From: Aplectana chamaeleonis
Taxonomy: Eukaryota; Nematoda; Chromadorea; Rhabditida; Cosmocercidae
Direction: 5' to 3'
NCBI GenBank assembly: GCA_029168955.1
Contig: JAPDOI010000154.1
Location: 1,181,001-1,245,000 of the forward strand
Length of the DNA: 64,000 bases
Shown: piece after piece, positions 1 to 12,300 of the stretch
Numbering within the stretch: the stretch's first letter is position 1
How the letters are laid out: the number at the start of each line of letters is the position of its first letter
The notes under the pieces: generated by a model
Database searches by the model: none
What the model was told of the DNA's origin: nothing
The model's input: the letters and a program-made list of their open reading frames with translations, nothing else
Translations under genes and position numbers: made by a program

Positions 1-199
1 CCATTTTTTCTGTTTTCTGTAAAATTAGACAAAAGTTGGACAGAAAACAGAAAAAAACGTGTACCGCGATTTGCAGCAGGACTGTTTTTTTAAAGATTTT
101 TCGAAGCTAAGCCGATAGGGTGAGGGTGTACTTCACCCAGGCTCTCTGCAGTTGTACCACGCTAGACACTTTTATCTCGCTGTAGTGGTTATCCATTAG
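1..199. repeat. pyrimidine-rich TTTTCTG repeat and unassigned sequence
   Basis: Bases 1-55 carry repeated TTTTCTG words and the complementary CAGAAAAC words, so the stretch can fold on itself. The same word family recurs at about 1588-1680. No coding sequence is recognised in the rest of the span. Confidence 0.4.
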
Positions 200-375
200 G
201 GCACGTGTGGCTTGGTGGGAGGAAACGGTGCTGTTCGCTGTACACGGTCGGGTTCGATCCTCGCCGAGGTGAACCAAACCAACCAACCCTCAGGGATGCT
301 TCAATTGGTAACAGATTCATGTGGGGAGATGAATCCACTCATTGGGAAGTAGTCTGGCCCCCGCAACCCACTAAA
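200..375 (+). repeat. tRNA-derived SINE-like element
   Basis: Bases 208-219 resemble a pol III A box (TGGCTTGGTGGG). Bases 251-260 match a B box exactly (GGTTCGATCC). The spacing of about 43 bases is what a tRNA body gives. The stem that would make a tRNA acceptor does not pair, so this is not an intact tRNA gene. Non-tRNA sequence follows, as in a SINE body. Neither a target duplication nor a second copy was found in this window, so the exact ends are uncertain. Confidence 0.45.
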
Positions 376-439
376 TAAGTACGAAACCCATTCCTCTGAA
401 AAAATGTGCCGCGTCAGTGCCGGGAAAGTACCGCGATCC

Positions 440-930
440 TCGACTGGGCCGCGATAGTGCCACAGAGGCTCCGTAATCAGACGATTCCGCTGCCGTGCCT
501 TGAGCCATGATATCGCCGCGATAGTACCGCAGCGGCTCCGCGTTAGAACTGCGGCGGCTCCGCGAGGTTGCAGCGGTGAAGCCGCGTGGGGTACGATGCA
601 AAGTCCATTGTGGTAAAACGAAATTTTCGCCGGTTCAATTTACCGAAGTTCGAGGTACATTTCGTGTTTTTTGTGCGCAAAAGCGGCGGTAACGTCTGTC
701 CTTATCAGACAAAGGACGTAACGACCGCAGGTGCGAATTTTTGTTCTTACATTTAGACCCCACCTAGCTGTCTTATAATTCTTGAATAACTTCATATCAG
801 ACACTCTCCCGAAGCCGCTGCGGCGTTATCGCGAAGCCGAAGCGGTAATGTCGAGTCCCCGCTATGGCTCCGCGATAGTGCCGCTTCGGTGCCTGTACGC
901 GCCAAAGCGGCACTATCGCGGAGCCGCAAC
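440..930. repeat. dispersed GCGATAGT palindromic repeat cluster with a 21-base foldback
   Basis: The words CCGCGATAGTGCC and GGCTCCG recur near 449, 516, 866 and 905. Bases 866-886 and 905-925 are perfect 21-base inverted arms around an 18-base loop. No protein is credible here. It looks like a short foldback element or a cluster of its fragments. Confidence 0.5.
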
Positions 931-2935
931 GGCAATTTCTCTCAGAGTCAAGCCTCTACAAATACCCGCTGCCCAGCGTAGCCGCTTTAGTAGAGCGGGG
1001 TGCACGCAAAACTCTAAATACGTGTTTTAGTTCACTGCAATGCAGATGGCACAGAATTCAGCTAAGATGAAGAGCCAAGAATTTGATGGTGAGCCTATGA
1101 GGCAGATGACAATTCTGCCCCAGAGGTACGAGAGGCTCTCAACGGTGGAGCGAACGGCGCGTCTGGTCATTTATACTCTAACTGGACAGGCGCGCGGTAC
1201 GAGCGTGACTTTCAGCTCTGAGAGTAGTACAGTATTCAAGCCAGCAGTTATCCCGCAATAAGTGTCAAAATATGTACACTCAAGAACGGAAAGCTCGCTA
1301 CGACTTCAATACGTACTCCTTGCATAGACATATATGTATGTATATGTATTGAGCTTCTAATAAAGTAATCGAGCTTCTATTGCCTGGGAAAAGGAAGGTT
1401 CGATGAGCATTTGTCATCTCATCGCACTCACAATCTGCAATTCTTGAGCGTCTATACTGTTTGCTCTGGCCAACTGTAAGGTTCTGAAAACTCAATGAAA
1501 GAAGCATAGATCACTCGAAAAATGTATAAAAAAAGTTCAGTGTTTTGAAAAATCTCTCTTAGTGTACGCTGTACACGCTTATTGATTTTTGAAAATTTTC
1601 TGTTTTCTGTTTTCTGCCCATTTTTGGAGATTTTTTTTCAGTTTTCTGTCAAACTAGATTTTCTGTTTTCTGTTTCAAAAAAATATTTTTCCGCACATCC
1701 CTGGTTGGCAACCAAGTGTTACCAAAATTACGAAGAAACGGTGAGAAACGCACTAAAACGCCTCATTTCTGGGGCATTATTCTCTGGCGTGGACTAGTTG
1801 TCCGATTGGATGAACATGTTCACAGTGGTTGCTACCGGTGAAAAATGGGGCTAGTCGAAAATTGATGAATATTTCAGGCAAAGCAGTATTAGTTAGGGTC
1901 CGAAGGAAGGAACGGAGCAACAGAAAGCAAATAATTGCAAAGGACGGGCTAACAAGTGATTTCTTTGTCACAACGGACAGTTCCTGTGAAAGTAAAGAGG
2001 CGGGGTGAGAGTAAAGGATTTCATGGATGTGGTGCGTTTTTCTCAATTTCTTGGTCATTTCAGTTCTACCCGGGGGCCAAACAATCGATTAAGTGATTAA
2101 TATCGAAATCGAAGATTATCGTGAACACTGCCTTTAATGAAAGGATTTGCGGAAGTCACGAAAAATTTCCTTTGAGCTGTCTTGAAGTCACATGTTTTTT
2201 CGGAATCCTTTTTCAAAACGAATTTTTAAAAACTACCTGTTTATCGCCCATAACGTTTTTGCCCTTGATAATGGATCTTTGGAACTAGTTGTTTTCGGAA
2301 TCTTCAAATTCTGCCTCGAAAAACGTTTTCAATTTGAAAAAAATACTCCCCAATTTTTCATCCGATTTCAATTTATGAATTACCTTTTTTTACTCAACGC
2401 AATCAGTTTTTCGTTCATAACTTTTTTACCCTTGAGGATAGACCTTCGATAAAGGCCGTTTTTGGAACCCTCATAACATTCTGCATCGAATAGCGTTTTC
2501 AGGTTAATTTTATAAAATACCAGTTTTTCGCTTGTAACTGTCTAACCGTTGAAGATAGGCTTGTGGTGAAGGTTGTATTTGAAATCTCCGTGAAATTATG
2601 CGTCAAATTATAAAAAGCCTAGCTTGCTCGGATGAGTCCGGGCGGAGCAAGGAGCGGAGCGGTCGTTCATGGCAAACACAACAGTAATGAGGATATTTTG
2701 GCATGATAACCCCAATAAGCCTCACTTCGACCGGCACAAAATGAGAGAGCTAGGCTATATAGGACTCCTAACGTTACTTGCTGCATAAGCCAGCAGGGTC
2801 AGTGGAACCGCGCCCCATTGTTGGTTTCAGTAAATCTATGCGTCTGTCATTTACATAACAGAGGCGAGAGCATTCTATGGGGACAACTATGAAGCTCAGC
2901 TCCACCGACTTGGCTGGCTTATGGAATAAGTTAAG
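926..2935. other. unassigned intergenic or intronic sequence
   Basis: No protein family is recognised. Pyrimidine-rich TTTTCTG repeats lie at 1588-1680. A GTGAACACTGCCTTTA word near 2119-2135 matches the terminal repeat of the TIR element at 7622-8189. A minus-strand open stretch at 1777-2058 follows an acceptor-like TTTCACAG. It could be a later exon of the SETD3-like gene, but I cannot match it to that family's C-terminal domain. Confidence 0.4.
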
Positions 2936-5703
2936 TTCTTCTTCTTCTTCTTATCGGCCACATAGAGCTTCTCCTTATAGGTGTAAAAAGACAGCCACAT
3001 CGCACGGGTTCGTCCACATATCCATAACTGTTAGAGAAGTCGGCCTTGCAGGACATGAAAATAAATGAAATGAATCGTGCCCTGGGTTGTGGCAGTCAGG
3101 ACATTCGTCGGGGATCAACGAGTCGATCTTATGGACGAAGGCCTTGAGGTGTGAGGAGTGTCCACATCGTAGACCTGCCAGGATGACGCGTGTACGTCTG
3201 GGTAGGTCCGTTTCGCTGTCATCGATCGGGGGTGGCACGTCACCAAGAATTGGATTTAGGGGAGCACTGGAAAGATATTCTCTGACGAATCGGGTGTGCT
3301 CCATTTGCAGTAGTCTGACGCGATTGAGCTCCGACGTCGCCCAACGTTGACGATCCAAGACAGAGACTGCAGCATGAAATGGCGAGCGAATATGTCGGAA
3401 ATGGGGACCAGATGACAGTAATGGGAAATTAGGGTGTGTGGAATTCCTTACAATGCCAACATGGAACTGTTGCGACTGGAGTTGACAATGCTGCTTTACA
3501 GGAAGCAGCGAACACTCTTGATGTAGATGAGATACCGGTGTGGATCTAGGGCATCCAGGGATCACGCGTAGAGCAGTGTTCTGTGCACGCTGAAGTTTGC
3601 TCCAAGAGGTTTCCGACAGGTGTCTTGACCATATTGGGGCTCCACATTCCAGCACCGGCTGCACCATAGCCCTGTAGGTGGTTCGCAAAATTTCCTTAGA
3701 GCTGCCCCATGTAGTGCCTGCCAGCGAACGTAGAATGTTGTTACGTGTGTTGGCAGCAGCAGCTCGAATACGTGTGTTTTCGTAAAAACGTAGTGACGGG
3801 TCCAGGAATACACCAAGTAGACGAGGGTGATTTGATAAGGGAAGCATATTTCCTTCCCAAAGAATCTTGGGATGCAGCTTGTGTTCGGCAGTCGCTGTAG
3901 TGCACAAAGTGACGCTGGACTTGGTAGTAGAGACCTTTAGCTGCTTCGATTCAAGGAACTTGGCCAGACTGACGAGGTATTTATTCATCTCAGCAGTGGC
4001 TCGATCGATGACAGGGTCAGTACAAATAATAGTGATGTCATCCGCATATAGACATAAGTGGATGTTTGACGACGGCTTCGGCACATCAGATAGATACAAA
4101 GAAAACAAGCTGGGAGATAGAACTCCTCCTTGTGGAACGCCTGCCTTCAGGGGCACAGACTTCGATAAGTGTCCATCAAATTTCACACGAATGGAACGAT
4201 TTTCGACTAAGTTATCTGTCCACCTTTTGCACCAGTCAGGAATAGTAGAGTCCAGGATCGATTTGGACAGCAGCGGAATACTGACGTTATTGAAGGCAGC
4301 GGTTAAGTCAACCGCCACGACAATACTTCTACCAGCTGGAGGTTTCATGTTGAAGCCAGCAATTATGTGTTCTGTGATGGACGTGAGTGCCGTAATGGTA
4401 GAGTGGGCCTTCTTGAAGCCATGTTGATGCACGTTATGTCGTAATGCTTCTTGGAGGTGCGGGTTGATGAATTTCTCCGCTAACTTAGCAATAGGGGACA
4501 AAAGGGAGATCGGTCGATGCGAAGTTGCTTGATCTTCTGGTTTGCCAGGCTTGAGGATCGGAAGAACAATTGCTTGCTTCCATCTAGCGGGGATGACACC
4601 TGTGCCGAATGACGAGTAGACTAGGTCACAAAGTAATTCAAGGAACTCTTCCGGCAAGTGCTTGAGATGGACGGCTGACACACCGTCGGGTCCCTCTGCT
4701 CGCGAGTTCTTCATGGACTTGATGAGGGAAGACATCTCAGAGGCAGTTATGGCAGGTACACCTTTTCGGCTGAGCTTCCTTATAGACCGGAGAGTGAGCC
4801 TGTTGGAACGATCACGGCGGGACGTCGCTGAAGCAAAGTGTTTTCCAAGTCGAAATGCAGCCTTAAATCCGGACTCGACTTTCCCCGAAGGGAACTCAAG
4901 CATGTTGCGCTCTGCTGCCAATTTCTTGCCAGACAACCGCTTAAGAGTGCTCCAGGTCTTCTTTGCATCACTGGAGAAATTCGAGGATTCAATGAACTCC
5001 ATCCATCGCATCCGCTTGTAATCATTCAGCATTTTGGTGATCTCATCAGACAGTCGTTGAATGCTGGGATTTGCAGGATCAGCTCGGCGCTTCTTGTCCC
5101 GTAATTCGATCAGCTCCAGGACGTCTTTGGGAACGTTAGGGTGAAACGTTCTAACGCGCCCTGTAGGAATTGCAGTTCTGGAGGCGTTGCATATGGCATC
5201 AACAATGAACTTGTCCTTCTCATGAACGGAGCCGGTTAGCGGATAGCAGGCTACCCGACTGAGTAACACCTCTTTAAACATGACCCAGTTGGCCTTACGG
5301 TAGTTGGTGTACAATTTGCTACGAGAGCCTAAGAAAGGTGCCAGGTGACTGTTGAGAGACAAATCCAATGAAACACATATGGGTACATGATCGCTGGCCA
5401 TAGCTATAGCAGTGGACCAGTTACAGGAAACAGCAAGAGAAGATGATACAAAAGTGACATCTGGAGAGGACGGCCTGCCCGTGGAAGGAAGGCGAGTGGG
5501 GGCGTCCTCGTTAATGGCAACAAGATCACAATCCTCAGCAAAAAGCTCAAGTAGTTCCCCTCTGTCACTGGGATCTAGAGAGGAGAACCAGGATGTGGAG
5601 TGAGCATTAAAATCGCCAGCCATGACAACAGAAGACGATGGGAGGGCAGTGTGCACAGATTGCAAAAATGGAGTGGGGTCAAACGAATTGGGACATGAGG
5701 AGA
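2936..5703 (-). mobile_element. non-LTR retrotransposon copy B1 (family B), 5'-truncated
   Basis: Read on the minus strand, the copy begins inside the endonuclease domain near 5703 and ends in a GAA-type tail (2936-2952 on the plus strand read as repeated TTC). Its protein closely resembles the RT and endonuclease of copy B2 at 44.5-51.5 kb. The leader, 2A-like motif, PHD finger and first third of the endonuclease are missing, which is usual for incomplete target-primed reverse transcription. No clear target duplication was found. It probably lies in the intron that follows the last recognised SETD3-like exon. Confidence 0.85.
2975..5700 (-). CDS. endonuclease/reverse transcriptase ORF of B1 (N-terminus missing)
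   Basis: The frame is open without a stop for about 2.7 kb, roughly 900 codons. It starts in the APE endonuclease, where GDFNAH carries catalytic Asp/Asn and SDHVPI carries the Asp/His pair. RT follows, with a palm motif ending in YADD near 4035-4046. The C-terminus has a CPDC...H...C zinc-binding motif. There is no true start codon: the frame simply runs into the truncation point. The catalytic RT residues look intact, so the protein part may only recently have been lost. Fusion to upstream sequence cannot be excluded but nothing supports it. Confidence 0.8.
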
Positions 5704-6196
5704 AGTAAAGTTAGAAACCCGGTATACCTTTCGATGTAAAAAGAATGTATTTTATAAACCTAAATCGACTGGAGGATCGGGAACGTATTTTTCACGCCTG
5801 AAAATGCTATTCGATGGCAGATTTTATGAGAATTCCAAACACAGTCTTCACCAAAGACCCATCTTCAAGCCTGAAAAAGTTATGAACGAAAAACCAGCAA
5901 AGCAACCCATCCCATCTTGAAAATCACATGCGCGGATGTGAGGTTGCTTTCATTCATTTTCGGGACTTTGCCCCGGAAGTTAGCGGTTTTCCCAGTGGTC
6001 AAGGTCCGCCCTTCACATGTCGAGGGGTGAAGGTTGATGGGGCACCTGCTCCACCCAACAAGGCTATGCGCTTACCCCAAGGATGGTTCCAAAGGGTAAC
6101 TGTAAGATGGCTCATTAGGAATGATTTTGTTAATAAAATTTAAGAGGAGAAAATGCCACTTAACGGCTATTTATTGAGGGATTTGTGGAAACATAC
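5704..6196. other. intronic sequence between B1 and the last recognised SETD3-like exon
   Basis: The stretch follows the GTATGT donor at 6191-6196 on the minus strand. I looked for the SETD3 C-terminal substrate-binding domain here and did not find it. A minus-strand segment near 5935-6130 reads like a dispersed repeat. Confidence 0.4.
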
Positions 6197-6335
6197 TTAT
6201 TTTCAACTTGTAACTGTCGAATGGATTTTCCTCGATGGGCACGAAGCCGTTGTGAAGCAGCTGATCAGCACAAGACCGTCTTCCGTAGAACATGCCCACC
6301 CACTCCCCAGCGGCCACCTTCTTCGTAGCAATTAT
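6197..6335 (-). CDS. SETD3: SETD3-like exon: end of SET domain with FYG motif
   Basis: An acceptor ATCGCTTAG precedes 6335, and the donor GTATGT follows 6197. The 139-base exon encodes the segment with AAGEWVGMFYGRRSC and LLHNGFV, matching the human AGEQIYIFYG...HSGF stretch. The tyrosine of FYG is the conserved SET catalytic tyrosine. It joins the preceding exon in phase across a 106-base intron. Confidence 0.85.
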
Positions 6336-9300
6336 CTAAGCGATATATGATTTGATATTGCAGAAGCAATAAAATTCAAAGACAGAGTGAAACTGACTAA
6401 GTTCATATTATTGGTGGAAAAGGCAACTGAAAATGTGCTACCTCTGCACAGTCACTTTCGGAACAGTAGGAGACGGGTTCGCCGAGATCTTCGGTCCCCA
6501 TTACAAACTCATGGTTAGCCATATCAAGCATTGGAATTAAGGCGGGCACCTGAATCGCACAACTCACATTGAATTACATTCAGAAGTCACATTGAACATG
6601 TAGTGAAGACAGCGATTGATACTGTAAAGGAAAGGATTGGGTACAGTTTTTGCGGTTAGATAAGAAACGCTCCCTCATTGACGAAAAGCGTTCCAAAACT
6701 CAATGTTTTCACTTTTATATATGCTCAAGAGTTTTAAAAAGATTAAACGCCAAGCTGCTAGACTGTAAAAGCTGTCGAAGGTGGGCAGTCGTTTTATTGT
6801 GCTGGTGGATTAAGAACGGCATTCAAGAAATAAAACCGCCTCCCACAGAAAAGACCCTTCTCGAGTACAAACATGACAAGCGACAAAAAACAGAGCGAAA
6901 AAATACTCACCATTTTCACGGAGCTATTAAGACCTCTATCAGTTTCGCTCGGAATTAGATTTATTCGAGTAGTCACCGTTCCGACGGACCATCTGTACAG
7001 GGAAAACGTGAAATTGTCCACAGTGAAGGGAGAATTATACAACGGTGGAGGTTGAGAACCAGCTTTTTCTCTCTGAAAGAGCAGAATCGTGGAAATTCTA
7101 TGTCAAATGTAACGCACGAGGTTTGAGTTCAAAAGCAGTGAGAAAAACATAGGGTCTGTACGAAAAACAGCGAGTGGAAAAAGAGGGCGAGAGAATTATT
7201 CGGTAGAGGGAATGCGAGAAAAAAATCACTGACAAGGGAAGTATACAAAGCGTAAGTCGGATCTGCTGTAACGACTTGTATTGTCAGTATCTCTTGAGCG
7301 TCTATACTAAAACTTTGCAGTACCCCGCCTCCAGCAGGTGGCTCTAAGAAGTTATGCGCGTTTTCAAAGTTTTGCGAAAAGGTAAGGTACTCCATCCGAA
7401 ATTTTTTGGGTGTTTTGAAAAAAAAATTCCGGATTTTGCTCAAAACTTCTATGGAAGGGTAACTTAGAGTGCTGAAAACGGATCTGGGGTCTGTTTGTCG
7501 AGATTCTGAGGTTTACTGTAGGTTACGATAGGTAATATGCCATTTTCGGAGGACCACTCAATAATTTCGGAATCTCAACATGGTTTCCAGAAGAAAAAGT
7601 CGACGGTGACGGCCATGTTGCATTCACTTGAAGGCAGTGTTCACGATAGAAAACCGTATTTTAGTTTTCGATGTTTTTGAGTAGCTAAGTCTATTAAGTA
7701 GGGGTTAATAGGAAGAAGTCCCCACCGAACACTCAAATACCGAGGAAAAACCGTATAAAGAAAACCCTGGAAAACTTGTCTGTGCCTGTTTGCGTGTTTC
7801 GGAGAACACAGGCAACGCATCGAACCTGACGTCGCGGAAATGGTTTCGCGCTACACAATCCTTAGGTAAGTGGCTTTGCTTTCTGTTTCCTAGACTGAAA
7901 ATTCCTTTAAAAATAGAATGGGCTACTGTACACGCTGGGATGTTGGAACCTTTTGCGATAAAGAATATTCGGAAACTCGTTCTGTTTTTACGGTAAAACG
8001 GATGTCGACAACTGTTGTAGGACGTGGGCGGGGTTTTACAATGGGTTGGCTGGCCCACGAGATTTTCACCCACTTCCAGGCCGTTTTTCATCGCACTTCC
8101 GTTCTCACTTTTCTTAGAGGGACCCAAAGCTTACGTTTTTGCCAGAAAAAAAGACAACTTTTTCATCGTGAACACTGTCTTTAGTGAATATACCTCACAT
8201 GTGGATGAGGGAATGTCATCTATGTTGACTTTTCCAAGGCTTTCGACAGGGTCTCCCATTTCAAACTCATGTGGAAGCTCGCCCATGTTTGTATTCATCC
8301 TAGAATTATAGCATGGATAAGAGCATTTTTAAGTAATAGGTCGTTTGTTGTTCGAGTTAATTCAACTTTTTCCGGTCCCCAACCCGTTTGCAGTGGCGTA
8401 CCTCAGTAAGATGTTTTATCTTCGATTCTATTTAATATATTTACTTATGAACTGCCACGATTAGTTACGTTTGGTAAGGTCCAATGCTCTGATTTTGCCG
8501 ATGATTCCAAATTTTCTCTCCAATCCAGACGACAAGTGACAGGGAGTACCTGCAAATGGCGTTGGTTTTAGGTTGTAAATTGGTCCAGAGACTGGAGTGT
8601 GTTACTTTCAAGAGAAAAAAAACTAAAGTTTTGCACATCGGAGGCGATAGTGCAGGTTCTGTCTACCCCATTGATGGCCAGCAGCTCCAGGCTGTCGATG
8701 AGATAATGGATTTGGGTTTCCCGGTAGGTAGCAATCTCACTTTTGATACTTACTGCGCTAAGGCTGTGTCTACAGCAAGTAAGGTTATGTATAGCATGTC
8801 CAGAGCTCTGTACAGTAATAGCGAAAAGGTTCTACTCAATGCTTATAAAACAAATGTAAGACCACACCTTGAGTATGGTACTGAAATCTATAACCCTCAC
8901 AAGGTCTCGATCACGGTTGCGTTGGAGAAACCTCAAAACAGGTTCTTCTTCTTCTTCTTCTGCAGCCTCAAAGTGGTTTTTGTCATAGGTTGAGGAACTG
9001 GGCGGCCTTGACAGGATTCGTCCAAAGGTCCATTGTGGTTAAGGAGGTAGGTCTCTTCGGGCACATGAACAAGTGCGCCGTGTCGTGTCCGGGAGCACCA
9101 CAGTCCGGGCATGCGTCTGGTCGGCTGCTGTCGATCTTGTTGAGGTAAGACATGAGCAGTATAGAGTGACCACAGCGCAGCGAGGCAAGAGCACATCTGG
9201 CTCGTCTGACGAGTTGAGACTCGGACTCGCAAACCCGAGGCGGCACTGCTCCTAAGATAGGGTTCACAGCCGCCTTCGTTAGATATCCTCGAACAAACTG

Positions 9301-12300
9301 GGTGTGCTCCTCACGCAGAAGACGAAGCCTTTCCATGTTGGAGTCGGCCCATCTCTGTGCAGCAACTTTACGAGGAGCATCGGCGAACAGCGTCCTAATC
9401 GACCTCTCTCTTATGGGCTTCATGATTCTCTTTGTCGGATGATTCGGCTGTCTCAGAACATTAATATACATCTGCTGTGCCTGGAGTTCACAATGCTCCT
9501 TGACCGGCAATATGCAGGCCTCCGCGTGAAGATGTTCTATTGGAGAGCTCCTTGCACAACCGGTAGCGATTCTAAGCGCAGCATTCTGTATACGTTGCAG
9601 CTTATTCCAGGAGCTGTCTGACACCAGGTGCTGCCACACTGGTGCCGCATATTCCAGAGCCGGCTGAAGTATTGCTCTGTAGGTTCTCAGTATAGTCTCT
9701 CGGCTGCTTCGCCATGATGTTCCTCCGAGAGCTCTCAGAATATTAAGCTTTGCCTTGACGACTGTCTGTTTCTGTTCCGCGTTTTTGTGGAACTTCAGTG
9801 ACGGATCGAGTATAAAACCAAGCAGCTTAGGCAATCTTACTGCTGGCAAACGATTACCATCCCATCTGACATCTGGGTGGGCACTGTGTTCCTTGGTGCT
9901 TGTTGTGAACACTGATACAGAAGAGTTTGCAGCAGAGACTGTGAGCATCATATTATCGAGGAAAAGCTTCAACTCGACGAGATAGGCGCTGATCTTGTTA
10001 GCGGCTACTTGCAGGTCACGGTCCTGGCACATGATGGTGATGTCGTCGGCGTACAAAACAATCTTTATATCCTGTGGTGGCTCGGAAAGATCCTCAAGAA
10101 ACAGGCTGAATAGGGCAGGGGACAACACTCCGCCTTGCGGAACACCGGCTGCTATTGGAATGCTATCGAATTTGTGATACTGGAACTGAACCTTAGCCCG
10201 GCGGCCTTTAGTAAACGCTGCAATCCATCGCTTCTGCCAGGATGGCAGCGAGGACTCCAACAGTTTGACGGACATAAGTCCCAAGTTAACAGAGTCAAAC
10301 GCTTTGGTCAGGTCGAGGGCCACGGCCACCGTTCTCAGGGGCTTTCTCTGTTAAATCCGTCGACCGCAAAGCTCACGATCTCCAATAGAGCAGTGGTAGT
10401 AGAGTGAAGTTTCCCGAACCCATGCTGATGCTGCTGTCGCTCATTTTGATCAGCCAGGTCCCTCACGATCAACTTTTCAGGTAATTTGGCAACGGGAGAT
10501 AAAAGGCTAATAGGTCGAGAGCCTTTTGCCGTACTATGGGACTTGCCTGGATTTGGCAACGGTATCACATTAGCTGTCTTCCAAGCTTGGGGTAGAATGC
10601 AGGTCCGGAAAGAAGTGTTAATGATATCTGCAAGCACCGGTAGAAATTCCATGGGAAGCTTTTTCAGGATGGCTGTGGAGATACCGTCAGGTCCGATAGC
10701 CTTCGAATTCCGCATTTCTGTGATAGCCTTCTCTACTTGTGTGAGAGTAAAAGCCTCAGAAGCGTTCATGAGCGGCAACCGGCTCAGCTCTCTAACCGTG
10801 ACTCTGTTTTGCACGCCTCGCTTGGCACGTGTGATGAAGAAATTCTTGCCGAGCGCATTAGCAGCCGCTTTCCCTGATTTGAAGACGTTCTCCTCGAACT
10901 CAATAGCAGAGCTCATCGAGGGAGCGGACTTGCCGGAAATTTTTCTCAACACTTTCCACGTCGTAGTTCCGTCCGTCTTGAACTTCAGCTTTTCAGTGAA
11001 CTTCTCCCAGCGCTCCTTCTTGTTCTTGTCCAGGTCCTCCTTGATCTCTTTATCCAGCACAGCTATGTCCGGGTCTAGATGGTCTGCGGCTCTCTTCTCA
11101 TCTCTGATTCTTATCTTCTGCAGTATCTCCCTGCTGACATTTGGGAAAAAGGTCTTGACACGAGCCTCAGGAATTGCAGCTTTCATGGCCTTGCGGATGG
11201 CACTTGTTAGATGGCGCTCTTTCTGATGCACATCACCATTCCATGGGTAGTCGACCGCATGGCGGAGTGCAACATCTCTGAACAGGGTCCAGTCTGCTAG
11301 GCCTAAATTAAGATAAGTACGATGACGAAAACCAGAGTAAGGGGCAAGAGAGTCAGAGAGATCAATATAGACAAAGACGGGAATGTGATCACTGGAGAGT
11401 TGTGGATGTGGACCACGTGCAAGCATTAGAAAGATTGGAAGACACAAGAGAGATATCTGGGCTAGATGGTCGGCCGTTGGCAGGGAGACGAGTGGGCTGG
11501 TCATCATTGAGGATAACCAGATCGCACTCCTCAGCCCATTCCTCGACATCATCCCCTCTAGCGTCAGAATCAAGTGCAGAACAGAACGTGTGAGCATTGA
11601 AGTCACCCGCAAAGACAGCTGAGGGAGAGAGTAAGCAGTCATGCAACTGCTTAAGGAGAGGTATAGGATTGTAAGAAGGAGGGCAAGATGTTACAGGGGG
11701 GATATAGATGTTAAATAGAGATAAAGGGGTTTTGAGGGGGAGGTGGACAGGAATGTACTCGAGAGTACCCTCCTTAGGAGTATTAGGGATAATATGAGAA
11801 GGTAAGGCAGATTGCACGAAAGTAGACACTCCGCCCCCAAGAGCAGACCTTGGCATGTGATAGGCGGTGTAGCCCGGAATGTTAGGTTGGGGATAAGTGG
11901 TAGATGGAGAGAGCTTGGTTTCTTGAACCATGATAACATCCGGGTGATGAGAACGTGCGAATAGAGAGAGTTCAGATAACTTGTTGCGAAGGCCGTTGAG
12001 ATTAATGTGAACAATGGAGAGTTAATTAATTTTGTTGGTAATTGAGGAATCAGAGTTGCTGGGGGCAGAGCATAGAACACAACGAAAGGATGAGTCATGA
12101 TGCCTCACAGAACTGAGGCCCGAACAGGAGAAGTGCACCCACCTTTGGCATCCGAAGCACTGGACACTTGTTTTATGCCAGGTAACATCCTTGCTGCAGG
12201 TGGCACATGGATACTTCTGCTCTGGACCTGGATTCCTCTCGACGCCGGCCCTCTGTAGTAAAATCCTCAGGAGAGCTGCGGCCGACCAGCACCTCTCCCA

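Noticed and set aside
208..275. tRNA gene
   Set aside because: A and B boxes are present but the acceptor stem does not pair and no sensible anticodon arm is formed.
1777..2058. SETD3 C-terminal exon
   Set aside because: An acceptor-like site precedes it and it is leucine-rich, but there is no convincing alignment to the substrate-binding domain and no clear donor.
2620..2665. Hammerhead ribozyme (GGATGAGTCC resembles CUGAUGAGUCC)
   Set aside because: The core reads CGGATGAG, and the required GAAA element and three stems are not seen.
3867..5104. Plus-strand open stretches of 80-190 codons
   Set aside because: They overlap the much longer minus-strand B1 RT frame and show no family signature.
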